Shown here: piece after piece, positions 23,401-36,500 of the stretch | Layout: each line of letters starts with the position of its first letter | Numbering within the stretch: the stretch's first letter is position 1 | From: Crocodylus rhombifer | Lineage: Eukaryota; Chordata; Crocodylia; Crocodylidae | Direction of reading: 5' to 3' | NCBI GenBank assembly: GCA_038503035.1 | Contig: JAVSML010000029.1 | Location: 633,708-697,707 of the forward strand | DNA length: 64,000 bases | The notes under the pieces: generated by a model | The model's input: only the letters and a program-made list of their open reading frames with translations | What the model was told of the DNA's origin: nothing | Database searches by the model: none | Made by a program: the position numbers and the translations under genes

Positions 23401-26400
23401 TCCACCTCATGCTGTACTAGCTCAAGCATTTAATCCTTAAGGTCCCTGATTTAGTTCCCACTGTTGTGACCAAAATGGCAAATTCTACCATTCATTTGCA
23501 GAAACCACAGTGCTCAGGAAACATTAAGGAGAGATATATGACTAGATAGAAGGTTAGGACCACTTAAAAACATGTCCCAGTACAGCTACTACATACCAGT
23601 AATGTGCAGAGGATTTTGTGTATGGTAGAAATAAATTCCTCCTTGATATAACAAAAACACAAATCAACATATTCCATGAGACCCACAAAGCAAAAATGAG
23701 CTTATGAAAAAAAGTAATACTCAAGAAGTATGCTATTCCTAAGTATTCAAATCAATGTAAGTGAAGTGATTTAACAAAGGATGAACCTTGTGGAACTGAT
23801 AGCTGTTCAAACTGTTCTTTCTAATATACTGTAAATGCATATACAATCAAGCACAGCTCATAATATAAACTTAGAAAAACATTCAACAACACAAACATTA
23901 AATCAGGTCAGATTTCAGAATCTGGCCCTATCTTGTTCCAGGTTCTGGTTATTGTGAAACTCCACTAGAAGGGAATATCCCTTCAGGATAGAAACAAGAG
24001 TTCCTTTCCTTTATTATATGAAGATGCATATTCAGGGAGAAACAGGGCCTGATCCTATCCTTCTGCAGCTAAAATCAGTGGCAGGCTTCCTACAGATTCC
24101 AACTGGAATGACATCTGCCCTTGGCTATGAGCCAGGTTCTGAGATTCTCGTTAAATAATACCTTTCCCCCAAATAGCCCATTGACTCCAACAGGATTATT
24201 TGTGGTTTACATGGAAGTCACCATGAGTAAGAGGTTCAAAATATTGCCTAACATTTGTGCATTTTCAATGAGCTGCATAGGTAAGAGGAGATTTACGGAG
24301 ATATGAAAGGGGGAGGAGAGGAGGGGTAAGGTATCCACTACTTTTAATTAGACCTGTGCCTACAACCCCCTTGCATTTTTGAAAATCTCCCTTGCAATGA
24401 AGTAGAAGTACCGGCTTCTATTACCCTTTTTTGTAAACATCCCAGTTAGGGATAATCAAACAAAGTTAAAAGCAGTAACAATTAGCCTGAGCCTCAGTCT
24501 AAGCAAGAGCTGTCTACCTGGCAACCTACAGACCGTATGTGGCCTCCAAAGAAGAAAGTGCTTTCCCTGGCCTCCAACCTGGCCACTGCTGCCCCTACTG
24601 TTCCAGCTGCATCAGCAGCAGCCTGGGTCTCAAGGTTTTCCCTTCCGCTTCCACTGTATGCCCCTGGGGAGCACCCACCTCTGCGTTGGTTGTTCAGCCT
24701 GGGGGACCATTGCTCCCACTAGTGCAGCCTACAGGACATGTGGCCCTCAGCTATTTAGAAGTTTTACAGACTTGGTCTAAATCATATGAGAATAAAAATG
24801 TATGGAATCATGACTAAAGGAGCAGTGAGAATGGGGAAGATGAGCTGAGAAAGAAGGGCTTGACAATGAAAGGAGCATTGAATGGGATTTAGGAAAAAGC
24901 CAGCATAAATTTCAGAGACAAATTCCAAAACGTTTCCCACATTTCTGCGGATTTCTTCAAAACTTTCAGGACCCAATGAACCCTCAAAGTTCCATCCAGC
25001 CATACAACAGCCTATAGTTTTTTATTGTTGTATATATTGGACCTATTACAAAATAACGGTGTGCCTCTCCCCTGCATAAAAATGAAATGTGACAGACAAC
25101 CAGTTTATAAATACTAATAATAATACTGCTCCACAAAATGAATTAAGAGCTGGCCCCATTTCTAGAAATATCACTTATTTTAAAAACTTCCAAAAAGGCA
25201 AGTTAAGGGCTAGATCCTGCTTCACTGAAGTCCACAACAGCAGAATTGGGCTCTCTGTGCTTTTCCAACATCACTAATGGAAGCACGACATGCGAGAGGA
25301 TGATAATTCAAGAAATGCTGATTCACTAGAATGATAAAAAAGGTAGCTCAGTGTAAAAAGCTCTCAAGCAAGTACAGTAGAGACAACAGGTACAAAGAGA
25401 GGTGCACAGCATAGATTAAAAAAAACCACAAAAAAACAACAACCCCAAAATGAAGGAATATGCAAGTATTTAATTCTGGAGATCTCTGTTTAATATATGT
25501 ACAATAGTTCATTTACTAAAACAAAACCTGTTAATATCTCTCTAGCCATAGGAGGAAAAATATTTGCAAATGCACAGAACTCTAGTAAATCAGAACTGCT
25601 GCTCTATTTTACAATAAATTTTCTCCATTAATTAATTTCATGACTCAGAGCAAATGTGCATTGTTGGAAACAGAGAGCCCTGCTGATACCAATCTTACAG
25701 AATAGGATCATTTTTTCATTGAGATATATAGCAGATGCACTTCTTTCATACAGTTTCAGGTGTGGACAAGGTGGTTTAGTGAAAAAAAAGCACCACCCCA
25801 CAACCGCTTCCAGTTTCCCATTAACCCCTCAGTGAAATCTGTTGGGTGTCTCAATATATTATATCACAAAAAGCAGTTTAAAATCCAGATTCACAGACCT
25901 GTCACATTTATAATTAGAACAATTTGATACGACTGGTATTAGTATGAAGTCAGTGCATACCATGAAGGGCCAAGCAGACAGCCTGAAATATTTCTCACCC
26001 CTGAAAAGGGGAATCTTCCAAGAGAGCTGAAGTTGCTAGAAGTGCAGGTTATATTGCTGTTACCTACAGCACACAGTTCCAGAAAATAAACAGAGTATCT
26101 CTGTTTATACAACAACCAGTAATAAAAACAGATGTTCTCACACATAAAAAATGAGGTTTGACTGATACACTAATCTGTGAGGAACTGACCAGATTAAGAG
26201 CTGCTGTTGACAACACGTTTCACCTTTTCACGTGCTGATAAAGCTGTTTTTCAGACTGCTTGCACCCATATGGGAGTAAAATGAAAGAACAAAATGTAGG
26301 TTATGTTGTAGCTACTGAGTCAGCACAGTACAACAGCAGCAAACAAAATGAGAGTAACTCCTATTAGGAAACTAGGAGCAGCAAACATATTCAGTAAAAC

Positions 26401-26757
26401 ACTGGACCAGAGTTTGGAAGAGCAAGGAAACCCAGAATGGAAAGCAATAAGGACCTGATAGATTTTAAAAAAAAAGAAACAAACAAACAATCACTCAATG
26501 CATAATGCTCACACCTGACTAAATACAAATGAAATTAATTTTACAGCTGTAATCTTTACACCTTTACCACACGATGATTTCCTTAAATGAATCTTATCAC
26601 TATGTGTCAACAAGGAACTTAACATCACCTAAAATTTGCAAATCAATATCAAATACAACTGTATAAAAACAAGAAAAATACAACAAAAATGAGAGTAAGC
26701 AGGTATCTTAGAATGCACAGATCTGAACTGTATGTCCTCTAAAGGAACACCCATTTT
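20481..26757. other. Large gene-free stretch
   Basis: Over 6 kb of AT-rich unique sequence. Possible short relics of the GGGCCTGATCC repeat class lie at 24048-24120 and 25205-25260. Homopolymer A runs occur at about 21270, 22983 and 25419. No splice-bounded open block was found. Confidence 0.5.
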
Positions 26758-27139
26758 TAGGGCCCTACTGGACTTATAGCAGAAGTGCCCCAACGTCCCC
26801 CATCCTCCCCCCCCCAGCACTGACTGGCAGAGGGGCCCCATTTGTGACTTACTTCTGAATGGCAGGGAAGAAAAAAAAATGTGGTTTTAAACTTAGCACT
26901 GATTCTGTCTCCCCACTGGTGACTGGTCAAGGGGCCTTGTCAGCCCCACTTTTTGCTGCTGACTGGTGGGGAAACAAAACCAGCGGCACGTTTAAAACCA
27001 CAGTTTTTGCTTCCCAATCAGGAGCCAGCTGCAAGCAGGGTCCCTCCACCAATCAGTGGCAGGAGAGAAAGTAAGGGAACCTGTAGATTAAAGAAGCTGC
27101 AGCACAGCCCACTTCTGCCATGAATCCAGTAGGGCCCTA
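26758..27139. mobile_element. hAT-like MITE with TAGGGCCCTACTGGA ends
   Basis: The left end TAGGGCCCTACTGGA, then TTATAGCAGAAGTG, is the complement of the right end CACTTCTGCC, then ATGAATCCAGTAGGGCCCTA. The inverted repeat is about 30 bp with few mismatches. The 8-bp flanks CCCATTTT and CTCATTGG match at 5 of 8, compatible with a hAT-type duplication. The interior carries several ACTGGTGG/CTGACTGG motifs and no open transposase frame. An interior relative is at about 48350-48520. Confidence 0.7.
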
Positions 27140-27189
27140 CTCATTGGGTCCTGCAGATGTAGTGCTGGAATCAACTGAGGTCACTTAGG

Positions 27190-27684
27190 CTAGGAACAGA
27201 AATTACACATGAACTAGTATAAGTGATCAGGAACTGGTTCAAATCTGTAACACAGCAGAAGCTCAGTGCACATAAAACACTTTCAAAATGGCCAAAACTG
27301 GTTTAAGATAAATCTGGATGGATGTAGTAACAGACTTAACTGATTTAGATTAAATTGGTTTATTGAACCTCTATCCCAGATCCCCTCCAGACTCAAGTTA
27401 ACTCACAATCCCCCAGCATCCCAGGATGCTTTGCACCTCCCCCCCTCCCTGCCGCAGGGTAGGCAGGCTAGCCTTCACCCAAGCTGTCTGCTCCAGCCCA
27501 GCAGAACGGCATGGTCTGGTGTCCTCCCAGCTTCTACCCTAGGCCACTGCAGGCACGTGGCTGCATTTCCAGAATCAAAAGTGATTGTCTGTTTACTTTC
27601 TTAATGGTCCAATCTACACGGTTTAAAGTAACCTGCTTAGATTGAACTGATTCAGCCTTGGGCTTCGTTACTGTCTGTATTTAG
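27190..27684 (+). mobile_element. CTAGGGACAGA-family transposon, 495-bp copy
   Basis: It starts CTAGGAACAGAAATTACACA and carries the GATCAGGAACTGGTTCAAA and TAACACAGCAGAAGCTCAGT arm. It ends with TTGAACTGATTCAGCC and then the complement of CTAAATACAGACAG. Orientation is opposite to the copy at 16905-17677. The middle, including ATCCCAGGATGCTTTGCA and CCACTGCAGGCACGTG, is shared with the larger copies, but about 270 bp are missing. No transposase. Confidence 0.72.
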
Positions 27685-28264
27685 CTTTAAAGCAAATAAT
27701 TACAGTAATGCACATTACTCCTCAGTTACCCATCTATTGAAATCAGTGTGAAAACTGGGTGTGAATAAATTGTTCATGTGTTAAGTTAGTACCCTTCAAC
27801 ACTAGGGAACTACATTCCCATTCACCTTTGCCCTAACAGTACTTTTTTTTCATTTTTCTGGTAGATGTCTTCTATCCAATCCATATTTAATTGTTTTTAT
27901 GTTAAATTCTTGGGAGTCATTAAGATGACTAAAATGCTATGGGATGGCCACTATGATAGAACACAGAGGTGGGGAAGGAGAAAAGAAAGAGAGAGACCTT
28001 TCTCCATTAGAAATGGGATTTCTTTGGAAAATATCTATTGAAATGAGACTTCTGTTAGTTTTGTCCACCAACAGTTGAAGACAGATTTAACCGCTTCAAG
28101 AGTTCCAGTCTTCACTCAAGAGCTGGAAAGTTTAAGAGAAATACTGTTCTGGTGTTCGTATCTATATAAAGGAAAGATGTTGCTATTCTATGTACTATAC
28201 CTTTATGTATAGAGAATTCCTCCATGTTACTTGGGGCGGGTCAAATAGGCATCATATTCAGCAC
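27685..28264. other. No gene recognised
   Basis: Unique AT-rich DNA with short frames only. Confidence 0.45.
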
Positions 28265-28335
28265 ACCTTCATAGATTTCATAGATTTCATAGACATCAGG
28301 GCTGGAAGGGACCTCGGGAGATCATCGAGTCCACC
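28265..28335 (-). mobile_element. CR1 LINE 3'-tail fragment
   Basis: TTTCATAGATTTCATAGACA then GGGCTGGAAGGGACCTCGGG and ATCATCGAGTCCA is the antisense of a CR1 3' end, almost identical to the start of the element at 8521. Only about 70 bp are present. Low divergence suggests a recent but extremely 5'-truncated insertion. Confidence 0.85.
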
Positions 28336-29940
28336 TTATTGGAACCGGGTGTAGTAGGAGGGAGTGCCCCTTCATATGGGTTGCAGCTATGCTTAACTAG
28401 ACTCCAGCAAAGGTCTTCGTTTGTTTGACTGCCTGATGCAGCTCACAAAGCAGGTGTAGGTGGAGAAAATCTCTTTTCTCAGAACTAAATATACATATTT
28501 TTGGACAATGTTTCCCCAGTCCCAAAATTATAGTAAGCTCTCAGCAGCTAGTAGCATCACAATGTTGAAATCTCACAGTTCTTCTTCCAGCATTTATTCC
28601 ATGTTTCTGAACAATCATCCTCCTTTTGATCTAGGAGTCTGCACAGTAAGATTTTTGCCCTTTGAAAAACTGTGAGCACTGTGGGAATCATTGTCCTTAC
28701 AAAATCAGATGGCACAGGTTTGGACAAAATGAACTAAAAACAGTAATCACATACAAACTGAAAAAAAAACAAAAACAAAAACCCACACCTTTAAATTTTG
28801 GGGGGAAAGTAAAAACTTTTTCTGTGGTTTAAATTTTGGGTTTCCTTCCCTATTTCAAATGCCATAGAAAATACAGCACTGTCCTGCAACCAGGGCACTT
28901 CTAAGACCTTAATGACGCACTGTACATTTTATTATTTACATTCTATTGATAACAATGCCTCTTGGCTTGGGAGTGTAGGCAAGGGGGGGTGTTAACATGA
29001 TAAACTCCAGTTGTGTAGGTTTTCATGGAATTTACCTGTAAACAACAATCCGGAGTACACTGAAAACAGAAACATGGGATTCTCTATTTCTTAATGCCTA
29101 CTTGTTTGGGGCATAAACAGTTATGTTGTGCCATGAGGGAAGCTCAGTTCTAAAATGAGAAAAGAGTGCTCTTCTGTAAAAGAGGGAACACATCCATACT
29201 CAGATATGTAGTTTAACTGTTGAGAAATTCAGAAGTAAAGACATTACCATGGCTCCCAGGTAAGGCTAGCCACCATGCAGGCTTGCCACTCATGAACAGC
29301 CCCTTCTGGCAGTAGGCAACAACCACCACCACCAAGCTGCCAGAGCACACACAGCCCTGCATGCTTCTGATGGCACCCAACAGCAGTACTACCAAAGCCT
29401 GAAGTGCATTGTGGGAAGGCACCAGCTGGTGAGTAGACTGCAACTACTAGTTGAAGGTACAGGATTACCTATGTATACCCTCCGCTCTCTGTCAGTGGCT
29501 CTAAAAGCTGCTGGACAGAGGTGGAGTAGCTCTGCCCACAGAAAGTAGGGCTGGAGAGGTGCACTAAGCATGAATGCACTCTGAGTTTCGCCAGAAGAAA
29601 TAGAGCTCTAAATGCAAAACTTTTCAGAGACCTGCAAAGATTAATAATGAGGCCTAGGAAGAAAACACTCTTCCTTGCCAAACACTCCTCTTCACATACC
29701 CTACTACTCATAAACTGATCTCTCTTTGAAACTAAGCAGTACTACTAGAAACTCATTGTTTTCTGCTAAAACAAAAGCAAACACAAAACAAAGGGAGTAA
29801 AGCTACCCAGTTTCAAACAATGTCTTGTTCTAACCAGAAATCAGACTGCTGAACTCAGCTCACACTTGTCAGAAACTGTGTCCACTTTGAACAGAACCTG
29901 AAGATGGATCAATTGAGCAGCAAGCATGATTGGCATATTG
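28336..29940. other. No gene recognised
   Basis: Mixed-composition unique sequence. Several overlapping frames at 29213-29711 are on the minus strand in different phases and show no domain or splice support. Confidence 0.45.
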
Positions 29941-30218
29941 GCCAGGTACAGACATTACACTTTTACCAGTGAAAGTGATTGGAAACTGGTCTATACCTGT
30001 AACACAACAGAAGTCCAGCAAACAAAACCAGTCTATACCAGTAACAGAAGTTCAGCACACAAAGACTGATTTAAAAATGGTGGAACCCAGTCTAAGATTT
30101 GCCCCTGCCCACCAAAGGGTGAATCTGTGTTCTGTTCATTGCCAATCAGAAGTTTGCTGCTTACAGAAAACCGCACAGCTTAAACTGATTCCATCTTTTT
30201 GAATGTATGTACCAAGCC
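29941..30218 (+). mobile_element. Short CTAGGGACAGA-family transposon (278 bp)
   Basis: The left end is GCCAGGTACAGACATTACAC and the right end is the complement of GGCTTGGTACATACATTC. Between them sit TAACACAACAGAAGTCCAGC and a tandem-like second TACCAGTAACAGAAGTTCAG. It corresponds to the two outer arms of the longer copies without the GC-rich middle. Its size agrees with the reconstructed length (285 bp) of the copy interrupted at 63055-63908. Confidence 0.7.
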
Positions 30219-32899
30219 ATTATGAATATACAGCTGCGTATTTGCATTGATTTCCCCATCAGAATTGCAAGAAATTTTTTAAACAAAAAATATGCTCAAG
30301 ATGATTTCCATCTATGGCTGAGAAAGGGAACAAACAGGCTGGACTGGACTTGCCACAACAGACAGGGTCTCTTTAGTTTAGTGAACTCTATCTACATCCA
30401 CTTATAACACAACATCCCCTTGTTTGGTAGTAGATGTGAATCAAATATATCAGTTCCCTAGAGCCGTGTTATTTGTTGCCAAGCAAGTTAACCTCTGCAA
30501 CAGTAAATCTAGACTCATAATAAACTGCTAAAAACTGAAGAAGTTTTGATACTTACTTGTTGTGTTCCACGGTTCTTAGTTTTGCCCACGGGCCTTAGTC
30601 TCATTGTGTTCAACTTTCTTAACTTACTTTTCCTTGTCCACTATTCTGGAGTCCTACACAGTAGTGCCCTGAAACACAGGCTTTTAAAATCACATGAAAA
30701 TGTATTATCCCCCATTAAAAAATCTGTCTTTCTTACCAAGCTGTTGATAAAAACAAATGATAATTTACCCATCAAGTAGTTATTCAAGTCTGACAAAATG
30801 AATTCTGCAAAAGTATCTGAACAAAACCTTTAAAATAAATTAGTCAATAAAACTGGCAAACTACAGGGGCCACCAATAGTGGAAATAACTAGCTGGTGAT
30901 TATATGGTTGGCTATAAATTCACAAATTCTACTCCAAGCCCCTTAGAAGCAAAAGACCTGAATCTGAAAAATGCTAAGCACTTCCTACAATATGCAAAGC
31001 CTCCCTAGCTAATACTGAGGATACGTTCTCAACATCCCATCAAAAATCTGTGGCAACTTCCAGAATCAGTTTTAAATTCCACAAGAAAATCAGCTCATTT
31101 ATAGAACTAAAATATAAATATTTATGACCTTGCTTCCAATCCTCCTACCCCTCTTTGAAACCTTCTTCTATGGAAGCAAGTACACTACGTGGCAAAAGCA
31201 GGCCGTGGTCATTTTTTTTCTAGTGCTTGTATGCGACCTAAACCCTTAGTTACATAAGAGCGGGAAGCATGTACAATTCATTCTTAATGCTAGCTCCACC
31301 CTCGACTCTCTGGGCACTGGCTGGAAATAATACTAAGCCATGCTGAATCATTTACAGTAGTTTTATGATGTGGATTATCATACATAGGAGATTGACCTGA
31401 CCCTATCAAACGCATTTCATGCAGTAACACAGATTGGACTCCAACCAGATTCTAAAGAATGCCACCCATAGTGGCAACAACATAAGAATCACACATTCAT
31501 GTTGCAAGGATTGCTTAGGGAGTAAGCTCACTTTAAATCTATCCTGGCATGAAACCTTAAATACTCGAGCCTTGCATGTCTTGCCTACCCATGCCTGCTC
31601 CCTGCATTTTGTCTGCATAGGCAGTACATTGAACTGCAAACCACCCAACCTTATTTGCAGGTTTTATTTCAAATAGCTACATCACTCTGTTTTCAGAAGG
31701 ATGTTAGGGGCATTATGAGAAAATATTTTGTTAATTAATGCTTCCAGCTGTTGCACAGATTTCTAATGTCTATACTAAAATAATGGTCCTTTATTCGGCT
31801 TCTTCCCTCAGACACAGTTTCTGGTCACAAGGCGCTGGAACAATTTACCTCCTCCTGGATACACAAGTTTCTGTGCTACAGCACAATGCAAAAATGTAAG
31901 CTTCTCAGTAACGCAGGACTTGGTCATGTGGCTGCCCACTGAATTCCTTCCCTTTCTACCATCATAAAAAGGAGTAAAGGACACTGTTACCATTTATATT
32001 CTCCTGATTACACAAGCTGTTTTCATTTCAGGGCCCTACTGCTGTATTCTCTCTTATACACAGAAAAGATTGAGCCTTTTACTGGACTTTGTTAAAATGG
32101 ATGTAGGTTCTGATTGTACAAATTCATCAAGTAGGGAGCTTTTATCATGAGTCATTTTAAAGTAAACTCTGTGCACATCCTATTCAAATATGTTGAACTG
32201 TTTGAATGATAAAAGAACGCACAAAAACTGGAACCTGTGAACTGGGTAGACATATTTTAAAGGCAGCTTTACTAAACATAAAGCAGAAAACTAAGCTCTG
32301 GCCTCAAAACATCTTATTTTGAACTGGGATGAGTGTTCTCATATTGTTACTGGTCTCTTACAGACCCATTTTTATTCTGGAGAAAAAGCCTTTAACTGTA
32401 GGAGAGTTTCATTTTTACTAATGACCTGTTATTATTAATCATCTATCCTTTTAAGTGAATCCCTGCACTAAATTAAAAAAATGAATCTAAGAATAAATCT
32501 GTTAAAAAGAATAAATTTGCTGCACATCAATCCCTGCAGGCCATATGCTCATAAGTCAATAGTTTAAAATGAAAACATCTGATCAAGGTAATACACCTGT
32601 TAAAGGAGCATAAAATTCCAAACCCAATGGTAAAATATAAAGATTATAAAACCTCTTAAAGGAGCCATCAAAGTGAACTATTAAATGGATACATCTGCTT
32701 CACACCAGAATACATTTCATAAGTGCCACTCACAATAAAAGAGCATTAGGACAAGTATTTTGTAAAGGAATAAGCCTGTGCAGTAAATAGGTTTTTGCGA
32801 ATATGAGGTCTGTGTGAATCAATGCAGGTAAAAGAAAACAAGTCTTTGACTTTCTACAATGCTTTTTAGACAATGCTCTCAAAACAATTTACAGCTATT
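30219..32899. other. Gene-free stretch
   Basis: AT-rich unique sequence with only short frames. No repeat end or exon candidate was found. Confidence 0.5.
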
Positions 32900-33016
32900 C
32901 TTTTGATTTTCAATACACCTGTGAATTATCAATTTATTATTTCCATTTTACAGATAAAGTGAGACAAAAGAAGCTGTTATGACTTGGTGAATCAGGAAAA
33001 TGGAGGAGCTAAACCA
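32900..33016 (-). mobile_element. MIR-like SINE remnant
   Basis: TTATTTCCATTTTACAGATA then AAGTGAGACAAAAG and TGACTTGGTGAATCAGG matches the antisense of the MIR core and 3' part (tccccattttacagatgaggaaactgaggc...). This is an ancient amniote-wide SINE, consistent with the high divergence. Confidence 0.5.
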
Positions 33017-33334
33017 TTGCCCAAAGATCAAACTGACTTTTATTTTAAGTTTAGCTAATATTCATTTGTTTCATTTCCTCATACTCACGCACTTCATATT
33101 TTGGCTGGAAGAGGAAACAGAATACTGCAATTCAGCCATTCTTGCAGTATTGTTACATTCTCCACAAATAAAATAGGAAGGGAAACAAATCTCACAAGGA
33201 AGACTCTCTCTTAGATAGTCTCAATGTGAGGGTTTACCAAAGGGTTCAGAGAAGGATTTGGATTTTGGACACTTAAAGTCCAGTCTCTAATCTTGTGGAG
33301 GTTCACCCACAACTAGTCACACAAACCTCTAGAC

Positions 33335-33497
33335 AAGTGCTTCCCAAACTTTCCCTCAGTATGATCCAATTGTGGCCCCGTTTCCTTAGCATGCCCCCCC
33401 ACACACACACCCAACCCACAGCCCCTCACCCCCATGACCCCATCTGCTGAAGTTGCAACCCCATTTGGGGCCGTGACCCACAGTTTGAGACCTGCTG
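33335..33497. mobile_element. hAT-Charlie-like MITE with perfect target duplication
   Basis: The 163-bp element begins AAGTGCTTCCCAAACTTT and ends with the complement of CAGCAGGTCTCAAACTGTGG. These are the CAGTGGTTCTCAAACT-type termini of hAT-Charlie elements. It is flanked by perfect 8-bp direct repeats CTCTAGAC at 33327-33334 and 33498-33505, the length expected of hAT transposition. It is C-rich inside and has no coding capacity. Confidence 0.88.
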
Positions 33498-33505
33498 CTC
33501 TAGAC

Positions 33506-36500
33506 CAAATTTTGCATTTTTACTCCTTCAGATCATCCCCCAGGAGATGCACCTACATGGAGACTAAAAGTGATACATGCAAAATAGAGAGGAGGATTTG
33601 TATAAACTGAATCCTTCCCAGACCTTTGGAAGTCGGGCTGAGCCTTTGCAATTAGAAGAAGGAGGGGAAACAGGGGAGTATGGCGATTCAGGGCCTGGCA
33701 GGTTATAACCACCGTCCATCGTATTATCTTCCTAGCAGATTTGCTCCTGTGCCTTTCCAGCATTGTTTCCATTGACCTCAAAAGTACAGGAAAACTGCAT
33801 GTGATTTCATACCACTCTGCTCGCAGGAGTATAAAAGAAAAATGATCCCCTTGCATAAACTTTCTCAAGTCTGTAGTTCCTATTGCTAGCTCCCAAATAA
33901 CCAGCATCAGAATCTTACAAACTAAATTATTCCCCCTCTGCTGGCAACAGACAGCCATGCCTTTCAGACAGCACGCTCCACCTCCAGGGGGGGAATGCTT
34001 CACACAGCTTCTGCAGCAACCCTCAAACACATGCAAGCTCAAAGGTATCCACAGCTCATTCACCATGTGCAGCCTATATTTGGCAGGCACACACACCTCC
34101 TTTTAGGGAAATGAAGTTAGGTCCCAATCCTGAAAGTACTTTATTGTTAACTCTCCTGAATGCTCCTGTAACTTTGCTGCCAGGAACAGTTCCAGTGCAA
34201 TTACTCCCACCAGTAATGCTAGCATGTTCATGCTTCCACAAGAGGAGCTTAATTCATTTATACCCAGGACTATCTAAATTAGTACAAAAGCAGGATTTGG
34301 CCCATTCTGTTTACTCATGATTAATACCTTGCTCAACGGACGTAAAGCAGAAGCTTCACTTAATATCATCATGTGTTGCATTATCATATTTGTCAAAACA
34401 GTTTAGCAGTCACGGCCTCTTCTGCACTTTATATAACACTGCATTTTGGCATTGCTTTGAAATACCCCATGCAGGTGTCAGACTGTTTAAAGGGTACAAT
34501 ATGTGTGTTCGCCTCACACTCCCATTCAATGTGCAAATCACTGCCTCTTGGAAAGTATCACCTTCTCACTGCTGACATTTATGTAGAACACTGAAAGTCT
34601 ATTTCACCAGATATGACTTCAGTGGAGTTCTCAATAACTTTAAAGATCAACCATAACAAAACAGAAAGGCTTCTGAATTTTATTGGCACGTGCTCTTAAA
34701 AAAAGTACTGAAATATGTGCACCTGCCACAACGGATATTATTTTAAAAAAAGAAAAAAGCAAGCTGTAGAATTGCAGTCCACAAATCTATGCTCCAGGCA
34801 GATGATTAAAAAGACTTGTCATCTGCACTATGGAAATACACGTGAACATAGCTACCACATGTCCTCTCACAAAAGCCCTTTCTACAAGTATAATTTACAA
34901 GTAAAGCTATTCCGGAAAGAATGGGTTAATATTAGCTGCATGTTATACTCAGTGATGCCTTAAATAATCATCACATGGTTTCTGTAATCTGTTCCATGCT
35001 GTCAGCACTGGGTTAGTCATAATAATATCAGATAAGAGCTGTTCAAAGTGACATACTAACCAACATGAGAGCCACATGACTTTCTGGCTATATTGCTGCC
35101 CTTCATCTGAACTTTGGCTTAGATAGTCATAGGCAGTCCTAGACCAGTGCAACACGTGCTGTTGTACAGGGGTGCTTCCTTGTCTCTAGGTTGGCAAATG
35201 TCTCTACCCCTACTACCTAGTGCCGAAGTGCAGATCCAGTGCACTACCTGCCAATGAAAAACAGTCCCTTTTTTTACATTCCCACCCCCTGTGATGGGTG
35301 AGGCACTGCTGCTTAAGGGCATGTGGGGTGAGTTTTCCTTTTTGTGCACTGACTCTTATGTCTTCCATGTTCCTTGCTCTACTGTAATGCGTCACTTATA
35401 CTGTGCAAAGCACTAGAGCAAAGCAGCTGGGTAATAGTGTACAGAGAAATCAGCTGATACCTCCTCACAAGGAAAGCACAAGGGAAAGGGAAGAAGGAAA
35501 GAGACATAATGGGTATGGGAGGGAGAAATGGAGAATCTGGGAGAAACCAGGTATTGAAATGGGAAGAGTTGGGGATGGAGTGAGGATTGCGTGAGAGGGG
35601 AAGGAGACATAAACTTAAGGAGCAACGAGTGACTGGTTAACAGCAGGTGCTGTGGTCAAAAGGAAAGAGAGTTCAGGGATTAAACAAACAGTTTAAGTGA
35701 GAAGGAGAGCTCAAACTAAACAAGGGCAAAGGCAGAAGAACTGGAGGGTGGGGCAAGGGGGAAAGATCACAAAATGAAGCGGGAAAAAGAGCCCCTGTGA
35801 ACCCACATGACAGTGCAAAGAAGCAAAGCCCAAAGCCAGCATGCAGTCTTCTCCCCATACCTACCCAACGCTTATGCCAGGCCAGTTTAGAGAATAATAG
35901 TCAAGGTAGAGCTTATCCAGATCAGCTCTGTATTATGGCCTCTCCCTTTCCTTGTACTTATCTGACTGTAGCCATCCATGGTCTCTCATCTCATACCTAG
36001 CTAATAAATTTTTTAGGAAGGGGTTATCTGTCTGTCATTTGTTTGTGTTGCACCAAGCACATGGGGGTTCTGGTCCATGCCTGGAGCCTGTGTTGCACAG
36101 TAACAGTAGCAGGAGTAATAAAAATAATACCCAGACCTGGTGTGAGAGTGTGTGGAGGCAACTGAGGGAATCATGCAAATTTCCTATTAAACAGGAGGGT
36201 AAGGGGAGTCTGTGCCCGGGCCGTGATCAATGTAAAAAGTCACCAGGAAGCACAAGTTACCCTGACAGAGCTCCGACAGAATGAAGTATACCTATCCTAT
36301 ACCATGTGGCTGTGGAATAGGAGCAGTAAACATCACAAAAACATTTCAACCCACCCTTAGAAGGCTGGGAATCCTGTACTTCCAGGGGTTCATGCAGCCA
36401 CAGATTTAGCAGCACTGTCTAAACCAGCTCTGCAGAGAATGAAAGGAGGTGTGCCAGAAAGAAAGAGAAATAGGGACAAGAAATGTGTAAGGAACAAGGG

